The position numbers and the translations under genes are program-made. Positions 22,128 through 35,096 of a stretch of 64,000 bases of DNA are shown piece by piece. Position 1 is the first letter of the stretch; every line of letters begins with the position of its first letter. The notes beneath the pieces were generated by a model, which saw nothing but the letters and a program-made list of their open reading frames with translations, did not search any database and was not told the DNA's origin. Source of the stretch: Rhodeus uyekii (lineage: Eukaryota; Chordata; Actinopteri; Cypriniformes; Acheilognathidae); the NCBI GenBank assembly GCA_037043235.1, contig JAWRVZ010000319.1, positions 383,001 to 447,000 on the forward strand, in the 5' to 3' direction.

Positions 22128-23360
22128 TTATTAGGGGCCAAGCACCGAAGGTGCGGAGGCACCTATTGTTTTTGTTCCGGTTCTTATTATTATTAGGGGC
22201 CAAGCACCGAAGGTGCGGAGGCACCTATTGTTTTTGTTCCGGTTCTTATTATTATTATTATTATTCTTCTTCTGCCATTGAAGTCTATGACAGCCCATAG
22301 AACCGTAAGCGGGAAAATGAAAAAAAGTTGGCACTCTCATAAAGGACAGTCCAATCATTGAACATAGCAAAATTGAAGTCTCTAACTCAATCTCTATAGC
22401 GCCACCAACTGTCCAAAGTTGCACTCACGTTTACGTAAATAACTTTTGAACCGTATGTCCTAGAAACAAAATTCTTTTGTCCTCTGATTCCTTGGCTCAA
22501 GACGATTCGATTGCACCCTATGACGTCATTTTCCGTCATTAAAATTTTCCCGCCATTTTGAATTTTATGAAAAACCTACTTTTTCGAACTCCTCCTAGGC
22601 CGTTCGTTCGATTTTCACGAAAATTGAACCACATCATCTCTAGACAATGAGGACAAAACGGTATATAAAGAAAGTTGATTCGTCAAACCGTTTACGAATA
22701 ACTTGCGAAAGAATCCGAGGTAAAAGTCGCCAAAATGAAATTGAGGCTTTATCTCCGCAATGCATTAGCCTTTTCTGACCAAACTAGGTGTGTATTATGT
22801 CAATCATTGTCTGAGGCTACCTGCAGAGTTTTGGCGCTCCGCCCCCTAGTGGTCAGGAGATATTAAAAAACTGACATTTTTGATTATAACTCCTGAACGC
22901 TTTGTCTAAAAATCATGAAACTGCTGTCTTTAGATCCAGTGGGTCATGCCGAGTCCTGTGATACCAAATATTCCCATATCGGCCATTTTGAGCGTCTGCC
23001 ATTTCGATTTTTCTTATAAGATGCTATGTTTAACAAACACATGACTTTAGTGCTCTGTCAGCAATGGTTTATCCAATTGAAAGCAAACTTTGCATGTGTC
23101 AATGCCACCACACTCTCAATGTACCACATGAATTGACACTACAATTTGGTTAGAGCGCTGCCTGTTGGTTGAATGTGATAAACCATTAAATCGAATTACT
23201 AAAGACCGTATTGTTGATTTTTCAGCCATTTAGACTTAAGTCATATTGAAATGTCTTTAGATTCTTACTGCCGTTGGTCTGATGATGCCAGCCATGTCGG
23301 CATGACATTTAATGCCCTCCTTGCGCTTGGCCCCGTGATGGCTGCTAGCAGCTATATTTA
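22128..23360 (+). repeat. Family-1 unit u15 (type II), short form, two left ends
   Basis: Left ends at 22134 and 22196, both GTTCCGGTTC type and matching the GCCATTGAAGTCTATGACAGC body. At 1,233 bp it lacks one half-module. Its CTCF-like core (22842) has CCGCCCCCTAGTGG, which on the minus strand gives GGGGGCGG. CRE at 22521. Right end GCGCTTGGCCCC at 23323-23334 with the GCTGCTAGCAGC palindrome. Confidence 0.92.
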
Positions 23361-24463
23361 TTATTCTTTTTCTTCTGCCATTGAAGTCTATGACAGCCCA
23401 TAGAACCGTAAGCGGGAAAATGAAAAAAAGTTGGCACACTCATAAAGGACAGTCCAATCATTGACCATAGCAAAATTGAAGTCTCTAACTCAATCTCTAT
23501 AGCGCCACCAACTCTCCAAAGTTGCACTCACGTTTACGTAAATAACTTTTGAACCGTATGTCCTAGAAACAAAATTCTTTTGTCCACTGATTCCTTGGCT
23601 CAAGACGATTCGATTGCACCCTATGACGTCATTTTCCGTCATGATAATTTTCCCGCCATTTTGAATTTTTTGAAAAACCTACTTTTTCGAACTCCTCCTA
23701 GGCCGTTCGTCCGATTTTCACGAAAATTGAACCACATCATCTCCAGACAATGTGGACAAAACGATATATAAAGAAAGTTGATTCGTCAAACCGTTTACGA
23801 ATAACTCGCGAAAGAATCCGAGGTAAAAGTCGCCAAAATGAAATTGAGGCTTTATCTCCGCAATGCATTAGCCTTTTCTGACCAAACTAGGTGTGTATTA
23901 TGTCAATCACTGTCTGAGGCTACCTGCAGAGTTTTGGCGCTGTGCCCCCTAGTGGTCAGGAGTTATGAAAAACTGACTTTTTTGCTTATAACTTCTGAAC
24001 CCTTTGGCCAAAAATCATGAAACTGGTCTCTTTAGATCCAGTGGGTCATGCCGAGTCCTGTGATACCAAATATTCCCATATCGGCCATTTTGAGCATCTG
24101 CCATTTCGATTTTTCTTATAAGATAATATGTTTAACAAACACATGACTTTAGTGCTCTGTCAGCAATGGTTTACCCAATTGAAAGCAAACTTTGCATGTG
24201 TCAATGTCACCACACTCTCAATGTACCACATGATTTGACACATCAATTTGGTTACAGCGCTGCCTGTTGGTTGAATGTGATAAACCATTAAATCGAATTA
24301 CTAAATGCCGTATTGTTGATTTTTCAGCCATTTAGACTTAAGTCATATTGAAATGTCTTTAGATTCTTACTGCCGCTGGTCTGATGATGCCCAGCCATGT
24401 CGGCATGACATTTAATGCCATCCTTGCGCTTGGCCCCGTGATGGCTGCTAGCAGCTATATTTA
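23361..24463 (+). repeat. Family-1 unit u16 (type II), short form, no left end
   Basis: A 1,103-bp unit starting TTATTCTTTTTCTTCTGCC. It is close to u15, u34 and u36 in the left half. CRE at 23624, CTCF-like core at 23945, right end at 24426-24437. An extra C in GATGCCCAGCC precedes the right end. Confidence 0.92.
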
Positions 24464-26361
24464 GGGGCCAAGCACCGAAGGTGCGGAGGCACCTATTGTT
24501 TTTGTTCCGGTTCTTATTATTATTCTTCCGCTTCCGCTTCCGCTTCCGCTTCCGCCATTGGAGTCTATGGCAGGCCATAGAACCGTTTGCGGGAAAATGA
24601 TGAAATTTGGCACACTGATAGAGGACAAGCCAATGATTGACCATAGCAAATTTGAAGTCTCTAACTCAATGTCTCTAGCGCCACCAACTGTCCAAAGTTG
24701 CACTCACGTTTACGTAAATAACTCTTGAACCGTATGTCCTAGAAACAAAATTCTTTCGTCCTCTAATTCCTTGGCTCAAGACGATTCGATTGCACCCCGT
24801 GACGTCATTTTCCGTCATAAAATTTTTCCCGCCATTTTGAATTTTATGAAAAACCTACTTTTTCGAACTCCTTCTAGGCCGTTTGTCCGATTTTTACGAA
24901 AATTGAACCACATCATCTCCAGACCATGCGGACAAAAAGTTATTAAAAGAAAGTTGATATGTCAAACCGTTTACGAATAATTTGCGAAAGAATTTGACAA
25001 AATGGCCGCAGAAATGAAAGCGAGGCTATATCTCCGCAACGCATTAGCGTATTCTGACCAAACTTGGTGTGTGTTATGGCAATCATGGTTTGAGGCTACC
25101 TGCAGAGTTTTAGCGCTCTGCCCCCTAGTGGTCTGGAGATATGGAAAAGTGAAATATTTGCTTATAACTTCTGAATGCTTCGACCAAAAATCATAAAACT
25201 GGTCTCGTTAGATTCAGGGCATCATGCCGAGTCGTGCGATACTAAATTTTCCCATATCGGCCATTTTGAGGGTCGGCCATTTTGAATATTGTCATAAATT
25301 GCTATATTTAACAAACACATTGGCGTATCGTTACGAAACTCGATATGTGTCTTCGGCACCTGGGCCTGATACAACACAAAAAGTTTCGAGGCAGCGCCAC
25401 CTTGTGGTCAAAAGTTATAACCAAATTTACAAAAATGCTAATAACTTTTTAATAGGTTAACCTATGGCAAAATAAGTTGTCTTTATATGTTCCTTGGGTC
25501 AAACCGAGAACACAGATACCAAATTTGTCATAGTCGGCCAAACTTCCTGTCCACCATGTTGTTTTTCTTTAAAAACCTACTTTTTCGAACTCCTCCCACA
25601 CCGTTTGTCCAATTTTCACCAAAATTGAATCAAAACATCTACAGACCATGCTGACAAAAAGTTATTAAAATAAAGTTGATTCATCAAACAGGTTTCGATA
25701 AAAATGCGAACGAATTTGACCAAATGGCCACCAAATAAAGCGTGGCTATATCTCTGCAACGCATTAGCGTATTCTGACCAAACTTTCTGTGTGTCATGTC
25801 AATCATGATCTGAGGCTACCTGCAGAGTTTTGGCGCTCTGCCCTCTAGTGGTCAGGAGATATGAAAAACTGACATTTTTGATTATAACTCCTGAACGCTT
25901 TGTCCAAAAATCATGAAACTGCTGTCTTTAGATTCAGTGCATCATGCCGAGTCCTGCGATACCAAATTTTCTCATATCGGCCATTTTCAGTGTCGGCTAA
26001 TTTAGAATTTTGTCATGAAATGCTATGCTTAACAAACACATGACTTTAAAGCTGTGTTTCATCAATGCTTTACCCTATTGACACCAAACTTTGCATGTGT
26101 CATTGTCACCTCACTCTGGATATGCCACATGATTTGACACATCAATTTGGTTACAGCGCTGCCTTTTGGTTGAATGTGATAAACCGTTAAATCGAAATAC
26201 TAAAGACCTTATTGATAATTTTTCAGCCATTTAGACTGAAGTCATATTGAAATGTCTTTAGATTCTTACTGCTGTTGGTCTGATGCTGCCAGACATGTCG
26301 GCATGACATTTAATGCCCTCCTTGCGCTTGGCCCCGTCATGGCTGCTTGCAGCTATATTTA
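24464..26361 (+). repeat. Family-1 unit u17 (type II), long form
   Basis: Single left end with the GTTCCGGTTC tail, then TTATTATT and a TTCCGC hexamer run (about 24,531-24,556) before GCCATTGGAGTC. There are two CTCF-like positions 720 bp apart: 25121 is intact and 25841 is changed to CCCTCTAGTGG. CRE at 24800 despite a changed flank (CCCCGTGACGTCA). Right end GCGCTTGGCCCC at 26324-26335. Confidence 0.92.
24531..24556 (+). repeat. TTCCGC hexamer minisatellite
   Basis: About four CTTCCG repeats between the TTA tract and GCCATTGGAGTC in u17. The same run occurs in u29 (about 42,781-42,809, four repeats) and u33 (about 48,866-48,890, three repeats). It marks this type II sublineage. Confidence 0.92.
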
Positions 26362-27933
26362 TTATTAGGGGCCAAGCACCGAAGGTGCGGAGGCACCTAT
26401 TGTAATCGTTCTCGTTCTTATTATTAGGGGCCAAGCACCGAAGGTGCGGAGGCACCTATTGTAATCGTTCTCGTTCTTATTATTATTCTTCTTCCACCCA
26501 GAAGTCAATGGCAGCCCATAGAACCGTATGCAGGAAAATGATGAAATTTGGCACACACATAGAACACAGTCCAATCATTGACCACACCAATTTTGGAGTC
26601 TCTACCTCAATCCCTCTAGCGCCACCAACTGTCCAAAGTTACACTTACATTTATGCTAATAACTCTTGAACCATAAGGGCTAGAAACAAAATTCCTTTGT
26701 CCACTGATTCCTTGGCTCAAGCCGATTCGATTGCACCCTATGACGTCATTTTCCGTCATGACAATTTTTCCGCAATTTTGAATTTTATGAAAAACAAACT
26801 TTTTCGAACTCCTCCTAGGCCGTTGGTCCGATTTTCACGAAAATTGAACCACATCATCTCCAGACTATGAAGACAAAAAGTTATGAGAATCAAGTTGATT
26901 GGTCATTCCGTTTTTGATAAACTTGCGAAAGAGTTTGACGAATTTGCCGCAAAAATGAACTTGAGGCTATATCTCCGCAACGCATTTGCGTATTCAGACC
27001 AAAATTGGTGTGTGTCATAGTAGTCATGATCTGAGGCTACCTGCAGAGTTTTGGCGCACTGCCCCCTAGTGGTCAGGAGATATAAAAAAGTGAGTTTTTT
27101 GCTCATAACTTCTGAACACTTTGCTCAAAAATCATAAAACTGGTCTCTTTAGATTCAGGGCATCATGCTGAGTCATGCGATACCAAATTTTCTCATATCG
27201 GCCATTTTGGGTGTCGGCCATTTTGAAATTTGTCGTAAAATGCTATATTTTACAAACGCATTGGCGTATCATTACGAAACTCAATATGTGTCTTTGGGAC
27301 CTTGATTTGAATCTACACCAAAAGTTTCGGGGCAGCGCCACCTTGTGGTCAAAAGTTATAACAAAATTTACAAAAATGCTAATAACTTTTGATTACATTA
27401 AGCTATTTTAAAAGAAATTATCTTATTATGTTCCTTGGGTCACGCCGAGAACACAGATACCAAATTTGACATAGTTTGCCTAAATTTCCTGTCCGCCATG
27501 TTGTTTTCTTCAAAAACCTACTTTTTCTAACTCCTCCCAGACCGTTTGTCCGATTTTCACCAAAATCAAATCGTATCATCTTCAGACAGTGTTGACAAAA
27601 AGTTATGGATTTCGTGTCAATAGACAAAACCGTTTTCGTATACCACAATTACAAATTTGAGGTAGTGATGAGAAAATGACTTTAATGCTCTATGTCAGTA
27701 ATGTTTTGTCCAAATAACACCAAACTTTGCACATTTCATTGTGACATTACTCGGACCACATTCTAACAATTTGGACACAGCGCCATCTATTGGTCCAAAG
27801 CGATAAACTATTAAATCAAATTACAGTGTCTGTATTAATGATTTTTCAGCCATTTAGCCTAAAATCATATTAAAATGCATTTACTTTAATTGGTCTGATG
27901 CTGCCAGCCACGTCAATGCCGTGTTTGTGCTTG
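26362..27933 (+). repeat. Family-1 unit u18 (type I), truncated right end
   Basis: Two left ends (26368, 26427; 59 bp apart), both with the GTTCTCGTTC tail. CRE at 26741, CTCF-like box at 27058. The unit stops inside the right-end repeat: GTGCTTG runs straight into TTATTATT, so GCCCCGTCATTGCTGCTTG is lost. TGCTTG stands at both ends of the missing stretch, which suggests a microhomology deletion. Confidence 0.93.
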
Positions 27934-29405
27934 TTATTATTATTCTTCTTCTTCTTCCAACACAAGTCAATGGCAGCCCATAGAACCGTAAGTGGGAAAA
28001 TGATGAAATTTGGCACACACATAGAGGACAGTCCAATCATTGACCACACCAATTTTGGAGTCTCTACCTCAATCCCTCTAGCGCCACCAACTGTCCAAAG
28101 TTACACTTACATTTATGCTAATAACTCTTGAACCATAAGGGCTAGAAACAAAATTCCTTTGTCCACTGATTCCTTGGCTCAAGTCGATTCGATTGCACCC
28201 TATGACGTCATTTTCCGTCATGAAAATTTTTCCGCAATTTTGAATTTTATGAAAAACCTACTTTGTCGAACTCCTCCTAGGCCGTTGGTCCGATTTTCAC
28301 GAAAATTGAACCACATCATCTCCAGACTATGAAGACAAAAAGTTATGAGAATCAAGTTGATTGGTCTTTCCGTTTTTGATAAACTTGCGAAAGAGTTCGA
28401 CGAATTTGCCGCAAAAATGAACTTGAGGCTATATCTCCGCAACGCATTTGCGTATTCAGACCAAAATTGGTGTGTGTCATAGTAGTCATGATCTGAGGCT
28501 ACCTGCAGAGTTTTGGCGCACTGCCCCCTAGTGGTCAGGAGATATAAAAATTCGACTTTTTTGCTTATAACTTCTGAACACTTTGGTCAAAAATCATAAA
28601 ACTGGTCTCTTTAGATTCAGGGCATCATGCTGAGTCGTGCGATACCAAATTTTCTTATATCGGCCATTTTGGGCGTCGGCCATTTTGAAATTTGTCGTAA
28701 AATGCTATATTTTACAAACGCATTGGCGTATCATTACGAAACTCAGTATGTGTCTTTGGGACCTTGATTTGAACCTACACCAAAAGTTTCGGGGCAGCGC
28801 CACCTTGTGGTCAAAAGTTATAACACAATTTCCTAAAATGCTAATAACTTTTGATTACATTAAGCTATTTTAAAACAAATGATCTTAATATGTTCCTTGG
28901 GTCACACCGAGAACACAGATACCAAATTTGACATAGTTTGCCTAAATTTTATGTCCGCCATGTTGTTTCATTCAAAAACCTACTTTTTCAAACTCCTCCT
29001 AGACCGTTTGTCCGATTTTCACCAAAATCAAATTGTATCATCTTCAGACTGTGCTGACAAAAAGTTATGGATTTCGTGTCGATAGACAAAACCGTTTTCG
29101 TATACCGCAATTACAAATTTGAGGTAGTGATGACAAAATGACTTTAATGCTTTAAGTCAGTAATGTTTTGTCCAAATAACACCAAACTTTGCACATTTCA
29201 TTGTGACATTACTCGGACCACATTCTAACAATTTGGACACAGCGCCATCTATTGGTCCAAAGCGATAAACTATTAAATCAAATTACAGTGTCTGTATTAA
29301 TGATTTTTCAGCCATTTAGCCTAAAATCATTTTAAAATGCATTTACTGCAATTGGTCTTTTGCTGCCAGCCACATCAATGCCCTGTTTGTGCTTGGCCCC
29401 GTCAT
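27934..29405 (+). repeat. Family-1 unit u19 (type I), no left end, shortened right end
   Basis: Starts TTATTATTATTCTTCTTCTTCC followed by AACACAAGTCAATGG. CRE at 28203, CTCF-like box at 28520. The right end GTGCTTGGCCCC (29389-29400) is intact, but GTCAT is followed at once by TATTATTATT, so the TGCTGCTTG palindrome arm is gone. This is a different breakpoint from that in u18. Confidence 0.92.
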
Positions 29406-30877
29406 TATTATTATTATTCTTCTTCCACCCAGAAGTCAATGGCAGCCCATAGAACCGTATGCAGGAAAATGATGAAATTTGGCACACACATAGAGGACAG
29501 TACAATCATTGACCACACCAATTTTGGAGTCTCTACCTCAATCCCTCTAGCGCCACCAACTGTCCAAAGTTACACTTACATTTATGCTAATAACTCTTGA
29601 ACCATAAGGGCTAGAAACAAAATTCCTTTGTCCACTGATTCCTTGGGTCAAGCCGATTCGATTGCACTCTATGACGTCATTTTCCGTCAAGAAAATTTTT
29701 CCGCAATTTTGAATTTTATGAAAAACCTACTTTGTCGAACTCCTCCTAGGCCGTTTGTCTGATTTTCACAAAAATTGAACCACATCATCTCCAGACTATG
29801 TAGACAAAAAGTTATGAGAATCAAGTTAATTGGTCAAACCGTTTTTGATAAACATGCGAAAGAGTTCGACGAATTTGCCGCAAAAATGAACTTGAGGCTA
29901 TATCTCCGCAACGCATTTGCATATTCAGACCAAAATTGGTGTGTGTCATAGTAGTCATAATCTGAGGCTACCTGCAGAGTTTTGGCGCACTGCCCCCTAG
30001 TGGTCAGGAGATATAAAAAATTGACTTTTTTGCTTATAACTTCTGAACACTTTGGTCAAAAATCATAAAACTGGTCTCTTTAGATTCAGGGCATCATGCT
30101 GAGTCGTGCGATACCAAATTTTCTTATATCGGCCATTTTGGGCGTCGGCCATTTTGAAATTTGTCATAAAATGTTATATTTAACAAACGCATTGGCATAT
30201 CATTACGAAACTTAGTATTTGGCTTTGGGACCTTGATTTGACTCTACACCAAAAGTTTCGGGGCAGCGCCACCTTGTGGTCAAAAGTTATAACAAAATTT
30301 ACAAAAATGCTGATAACTTTTGATTACATTAAGCTATTTTAAAACAAATTATCTCAATATGTTCGTTGGGTCATGCCGAGAACACAGATACCAAATTTGA
30401 TATATTTAGCCTAAACTTCCTGTCCGCTATGTTGTTTCATTCAAAAACCTACTTTTTCGAACTCCTCCCAGACCGTTTGTCCGATTTTCACCAAAATTGA
30501 ATCGTATCATCTTCAGACTGTGCTGACAAAAAGTTATGGATTTCGTGTTGATAGACAAAACCGTTCTCGTATACCGCACTTACATATTTGAGGTAGTGAT
30601 GACAACATGACTTTAATGCTTTACAATACATTAATAATAACATTTTATAACTCTTTAATACTAACACTTTATAACACTTTAATACTTTATAAAAATTTGG
30701 ACACAGCGCCATCTATTGGTCCAAAGCGATAAACTTTTCTATCATATTTTTGTGACTATATTTATGATTTTCAGCCATTTAGCCTAAAATCATTTTAAAA
30801 TGCATTTACTGCAATTGGTCTGATGCTGCCAGCCACATCAATGCCCTGTTTGTGCTTGGCCCCGTCATTGCTGCTTG
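29406..30877 (+). repeat. Family-1 unit u20 (type I), no left end
   Basis: A 1,472-bp unit. CRE at 29672 (flank ACTCTATGACGTCA), CTCF-like box at 29989. The AT-rich mini-repeat at about 30,618-30,695 resembles that of u4, and the TTTTGTGACTATATTTATG variant is also shared with u4. Right end at 30852-30863, ending CTGCTTG. Confidence 0.92.
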
Positions 30878-31977
30878 TTATTATTATTATTATTCTTCTT
30901 CTGCCATTGAAGTCTATGACAGCCCATAGAACCGTAAGCGGGAAAATGAAAAAAAGTTGGCACACTCATAAAGGACAGTCCAATCATTGACCATAGCAAA
31001 ACTGAAGTCTCTAACTCAATCTTAATAGCGCCACCAACTGTCCAAAGTTGCACTCACGTTTACGTAAATAACTTTTGAACCGTATGTCCTAGAAACAAAA
31101 TTCTTTTGTCCACTGATTCCTTGGCTCAAGACGATTCGATTGCACCCTATGACGTCATTTTCCGTCATAAAAATTTTCCCGCCATTTTGAATTTTATGAA
31201 AAGCCTACTTTTTCAAACTCCTCCTAGGCCGTTCGTCCGATGTTCACGAAAATTGAATCACATCATCTCCCGACAATGTGGACAAAACGGTATATAAACA
31301 AAGGTGATTCGCCAAACCGTTTACGAATAACTTGCAAAAGAATCCGAGGTAAAAGTCGCAAAAATGAAATTGAGGCTTTATCTCCCCAATGCATTAGCCT
31401 TTTCTGACCAAACTAGGTGTGTGTTATGTCAATCATGGTCTGAGGCTACCTGCAGAGTTTTGGTGCTGTGACCTCTAGTGGTCCGGAGATATTAAAAAAC
31501 TGACATTTTTGATTATAACTCCTGAACGCTTTGTCTAAAAATCATGAAACTGGTCTCTTTAGATCCAGTGGGTCATGCCGAGTCCTGTGATACCAAACTT
31601 TCCCATATCGGCCATTTTGAGCGTCTGCCATTTCGATTTTTCTTATAAGATGCTATGTTTAACAAACACATGACTTTAGTGCTCTGTCAGCAATGGTTTA
31701 CCCAATTGAAAGCAAACTTTGCATGTGTCAATGTCACCACACTCTCAATGTACCACATGAATTGACACTACAATTTGGTTACAGCGCTGCCTGTTGGTTG
31801 AATGTGATAAACCATTAAATCGAATTACTAAAGACCGTATTGTTGATTTTTCAGCCATTTAGACTTAAGTCATACTGAAATGTCTTTAGATTCTTACTGC
31901 CGTTGGTCTGATGATGCCAGCCATGTCGGCATGACATTTAATGCCCTCCTTGCGCTTGGCCCCGTGATGGCTGCTAG
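30878..31977 (+). repeat. Family-1 unit u21 (type II), short form
   Basis: A 1,100-bp unit starting with (TTA)5 and GCCATTGAAGTCTATGACAGC, with no left end. Its CTCF-like box is decayed (GTGACCTCTAGTGGTCCGG), one of the few units without an intact core. CRE at 31150. Right end GCGCTTGGCCCC at 31952-31963; it stops at CTGCTAG and continues with TTATTA. Confidence 0.92.
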
Positions 31978-33595
31978 TTATTATTAGGGGCCAAGCACCG
32001 AAGGTGCGGAGGCACCTATTGTTTTTGTTCCGGTTCTTATTATTAGGGGCCAAGCACCGAAGGTGCGGAGGCACCTATTGTAATCGTTCTCGTTCTTATT
32101 ATTATTATTCTTCTTCTTCTTCTTCCACCCAGAAGTCAATGGCAGCCCATAGAACCATATGCAGGAAAATGATGAAATTTGGCACACACATAGAGGACAG
32201 TCCAATCATTGACCACACCAATTTTGGAGTCTCTACCTCAATCCCTCTAGCGCCACCAACTGTCCAAAGTTACACTTACATTTATGCTAATAACTCTTGA
32301 ACCATAAGGGCTAGAAACAAAATTCCTTTGTCCACTGATTCCTTGGGTCAAGCCGATTCGATTGCACCCTGTGACGTCATTTTCCGTCATGAAAATTTTT
32401 CCGCAATTTTGAGTTTTATGAAAAACCTACTTTGTCGAACTCCTCCTAGGCCGTTTGTCCGATTCTCACAAAAATTGAACCACATCATCTCCAGACTATG
32501 GAGACAAAAAGTTATGGAAATCAAGTTGATTGGTCATTCCGTTTTTGATAAACTTGCGAAAGAGTTCGACGAATTTGCCGCAAAAATGAACTTGAGGCTA
32601 TATCTCCGCAACGCATTTGCGTATTCAGACCAAAATTGGTGTGTGTCATAGTAGTCATAATCTGAGGCTACCTGCAGAGTTTTGGCGCACTGCCCCCTAG
32701 TGGTCAGGAGATATAAAAAATTGACTTTTTTGCTCATAACTTCTGAACACTTTGGTCAAAAATCATAAAACTGGTCTCTTTAGATTCAGGGCATCATGCT
32801 GAGTCGTGCGATACCAAATTTTCTTATATCGGCCATCTTGGGTGTCGGCCATTTTGAAATTTGTCGTAAAATGCTATATTTAACAAACGCATTGGCGTAT
32901 CATTACGAAACTTAGTATGTGGCTTTGGGACCTTGATTTGACACTACACCAAAAGTTTCGGGGCAGCGCCACCTTGTGGTCAAAAGTTATAACAAAATTT
33001 ACAAAAATGCTAATAACTTTTGATTACATTAAGCTATTTTAAAACAAATGATCTTATTATGTTCCTTGGGTCACGCCGAGAACACAGATACCAAATTTGA
33101 CATAGTTTGCCTAAAGTTCCTGTCCGCCATGTTGTTTTCTTCAAAAACCTACTTTTTCTAACTCCTCCCAGACCGTTTGTCCGATTTTCACCAAAATCGA
33201 ATCATATCATCTTCAGACTGTGTTGACAAAAAGTTATGGATTTCGTGTCAATAGACAAAACCGTTTTTGTATACCGCAATTACAAATTTGAGGTAGTGAT
33301 GAGAAAATGACTTTAATGCTCTATGTCAGTAATGTTTTGTCCAAATAACACCAAACTTTGCACATTTCATTTTGACATTACTCGGACCACATTCTAACAA
33401 TTTGGACACAGCGCCATCTATTGGTCCAAAGCGATAAACTATTAAATCAAATTACAGTGTCTGTATTAATGATTTTTCAGCCATTTAGCCTAAAATCCTT
33501 TTAAAATGCATTTACTGCAATTGGTCTTTTGCTGCCAGCCACATCAATGCCCTGTTTGTGCTTGGCCCCGTCATTGCTGCTTGCAGCTATATTTA
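31978..33595 (+). repeat. Family-1 unit u22 (type I), two left ends of different subtype
   Basis: Left ends at 31987 (GTTCCGGTTC) and 32046 (GTTCTCGTTC), with the inner one matching the ACCCAGAAGTC body. CRE at 32372 with a changed flank (CCCTGTGACGTCA), CTCF-like box at 32689, right end at 33558-33569. A 107-codon open frame at 32328-32651 is repeat sequence. Confidence 0.93.
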
Positions 33596-35096
33596 TTATT
33601 ATTATTCTTCTTCCACCCAGAAGTCAATGGCAGCCCATAGAACCGTATGCAGGAAAATGATGAAATTTGGCACACACATAGAGGACAGTCCAATCATTGA
33701 CCACACCAATTTTGGAGTCTCTACCTCAATCCCTCTAGCGCCACCAACTGTCCAAAGTTACACTTACATTTATGCTAATAACTCTTGAACCATAAGGGCT
33801 AGAAACAAAATTCCTTTGTCCACTGATTCCTTGGCTCAAGCCGATTCGATTGCACCCTATGACGTCATTTTCCGTCATGAAAAATGTTCCGCAATTTTGA
33901 ATTTTATGAAAAACCTACTTTGTCGAACTCCTCCTAGGCCGTTTGTCTGATTTTCACAAAAATTGAACCACATCATCTCCAGACTATGGAGACAAAAAGT
34001 TATGAGAATCAAGTTGATTGGTCAAACCGTTTTTGATAAACATGCGAAAGAGTTCGACGAATTTGCCGCAAAAATGAACTTGAGGCTATATCTCCGCAAC
34101 GCATTTGCATATTCAGACCAAAATTGGTGTGTGTCATAGTAGTCATAATCTGAGGCGACCTGCAGAGTTTTGGCGCACTGCCCCCTAGTGGTCAGGAGAT
34201 ATAAAAAATTGACTTTTTTGCTTATAACTTCTGAACACTTTGGTCAAAAATCATAAAACTGGTCTCTTTAGATTCAGGGCATCATGTTGAGCCGTGCGAT
34301 ACCAAATTTTCTTATATCGGCCATTTTGGGCGTCGGCCATTTTGAAATTTGTCGTAAAATGCTATATTTTACAAACGCATTGGCGTATCATTACGAAACT
34401 CAGTATGTGTCTTTGGGACCTTGATTTGAACCTACACCAAAAGTTTCAGGGCAGCGCCACCTTGTGGTCAAAAGTTATAACACAATTTCCTAAAATGCTA
34501 ATAACTTTTGATTACATTAAGCTATTTTAAAACAAATGATCTTAATATGTTCCTTGGGTCACACCGAGAACACAGATACCAAATTTGACATAGTTTGCCT
34601 AAATTTCATATCCGCCATGTTGTTTCATTCAAAAACCTACTTTTTCAAACTCCTCCTAGACCGTTTGTCCGATTTTCACCAAAATCGAATCGTATCATCT
34701 TCAGACTGTGCTGACAAAAAGTTATGGATTTCGTGTCGATAGACAAAACCGTTTTCGTATACCGCAATTACAAATTTGAGGTAGTGATGACAAAATGACT
34801 AATGCTTAATAACACATTAATACTAACACTTTATAACTCTTTATAACTCTTTAATACTAACACTTTATAACACTTTATGACAATTTGGACACAGAGCCAA
34901 CTATTGGTCCAAAGTGATAAACTTTTAAATCAAAATACAGTGTCTGTATTAATGATTTTTCAGCCATTTAGCCTAAAATCTTTTAAAATGCATTTAGTTT
35001 ATTACTGCCATTGGTCTTTTGCTGCCAGCCACGTCAGCATGCCATTTAATGCCCTGTTTGTGCTTGGCCCCGTCATTGCTGCTTGCAGCTATATTT
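33596..35096 (+). repeat. Family-1 unit u23 (type I), no left end
   Basis: Related to u5 and u1 through GAGGCGACC, the AT-rich mini-repeat (about 34,808-34,880) and GACAATTTGGACACAGAGCC. CRE at 33860, CTCF-like box at 34177, right end at 35060-35071. It ends CAGCTATATTT and then joins TTC triplets with no TTA tract, the only junction of that kind. Confidence 0.92.
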
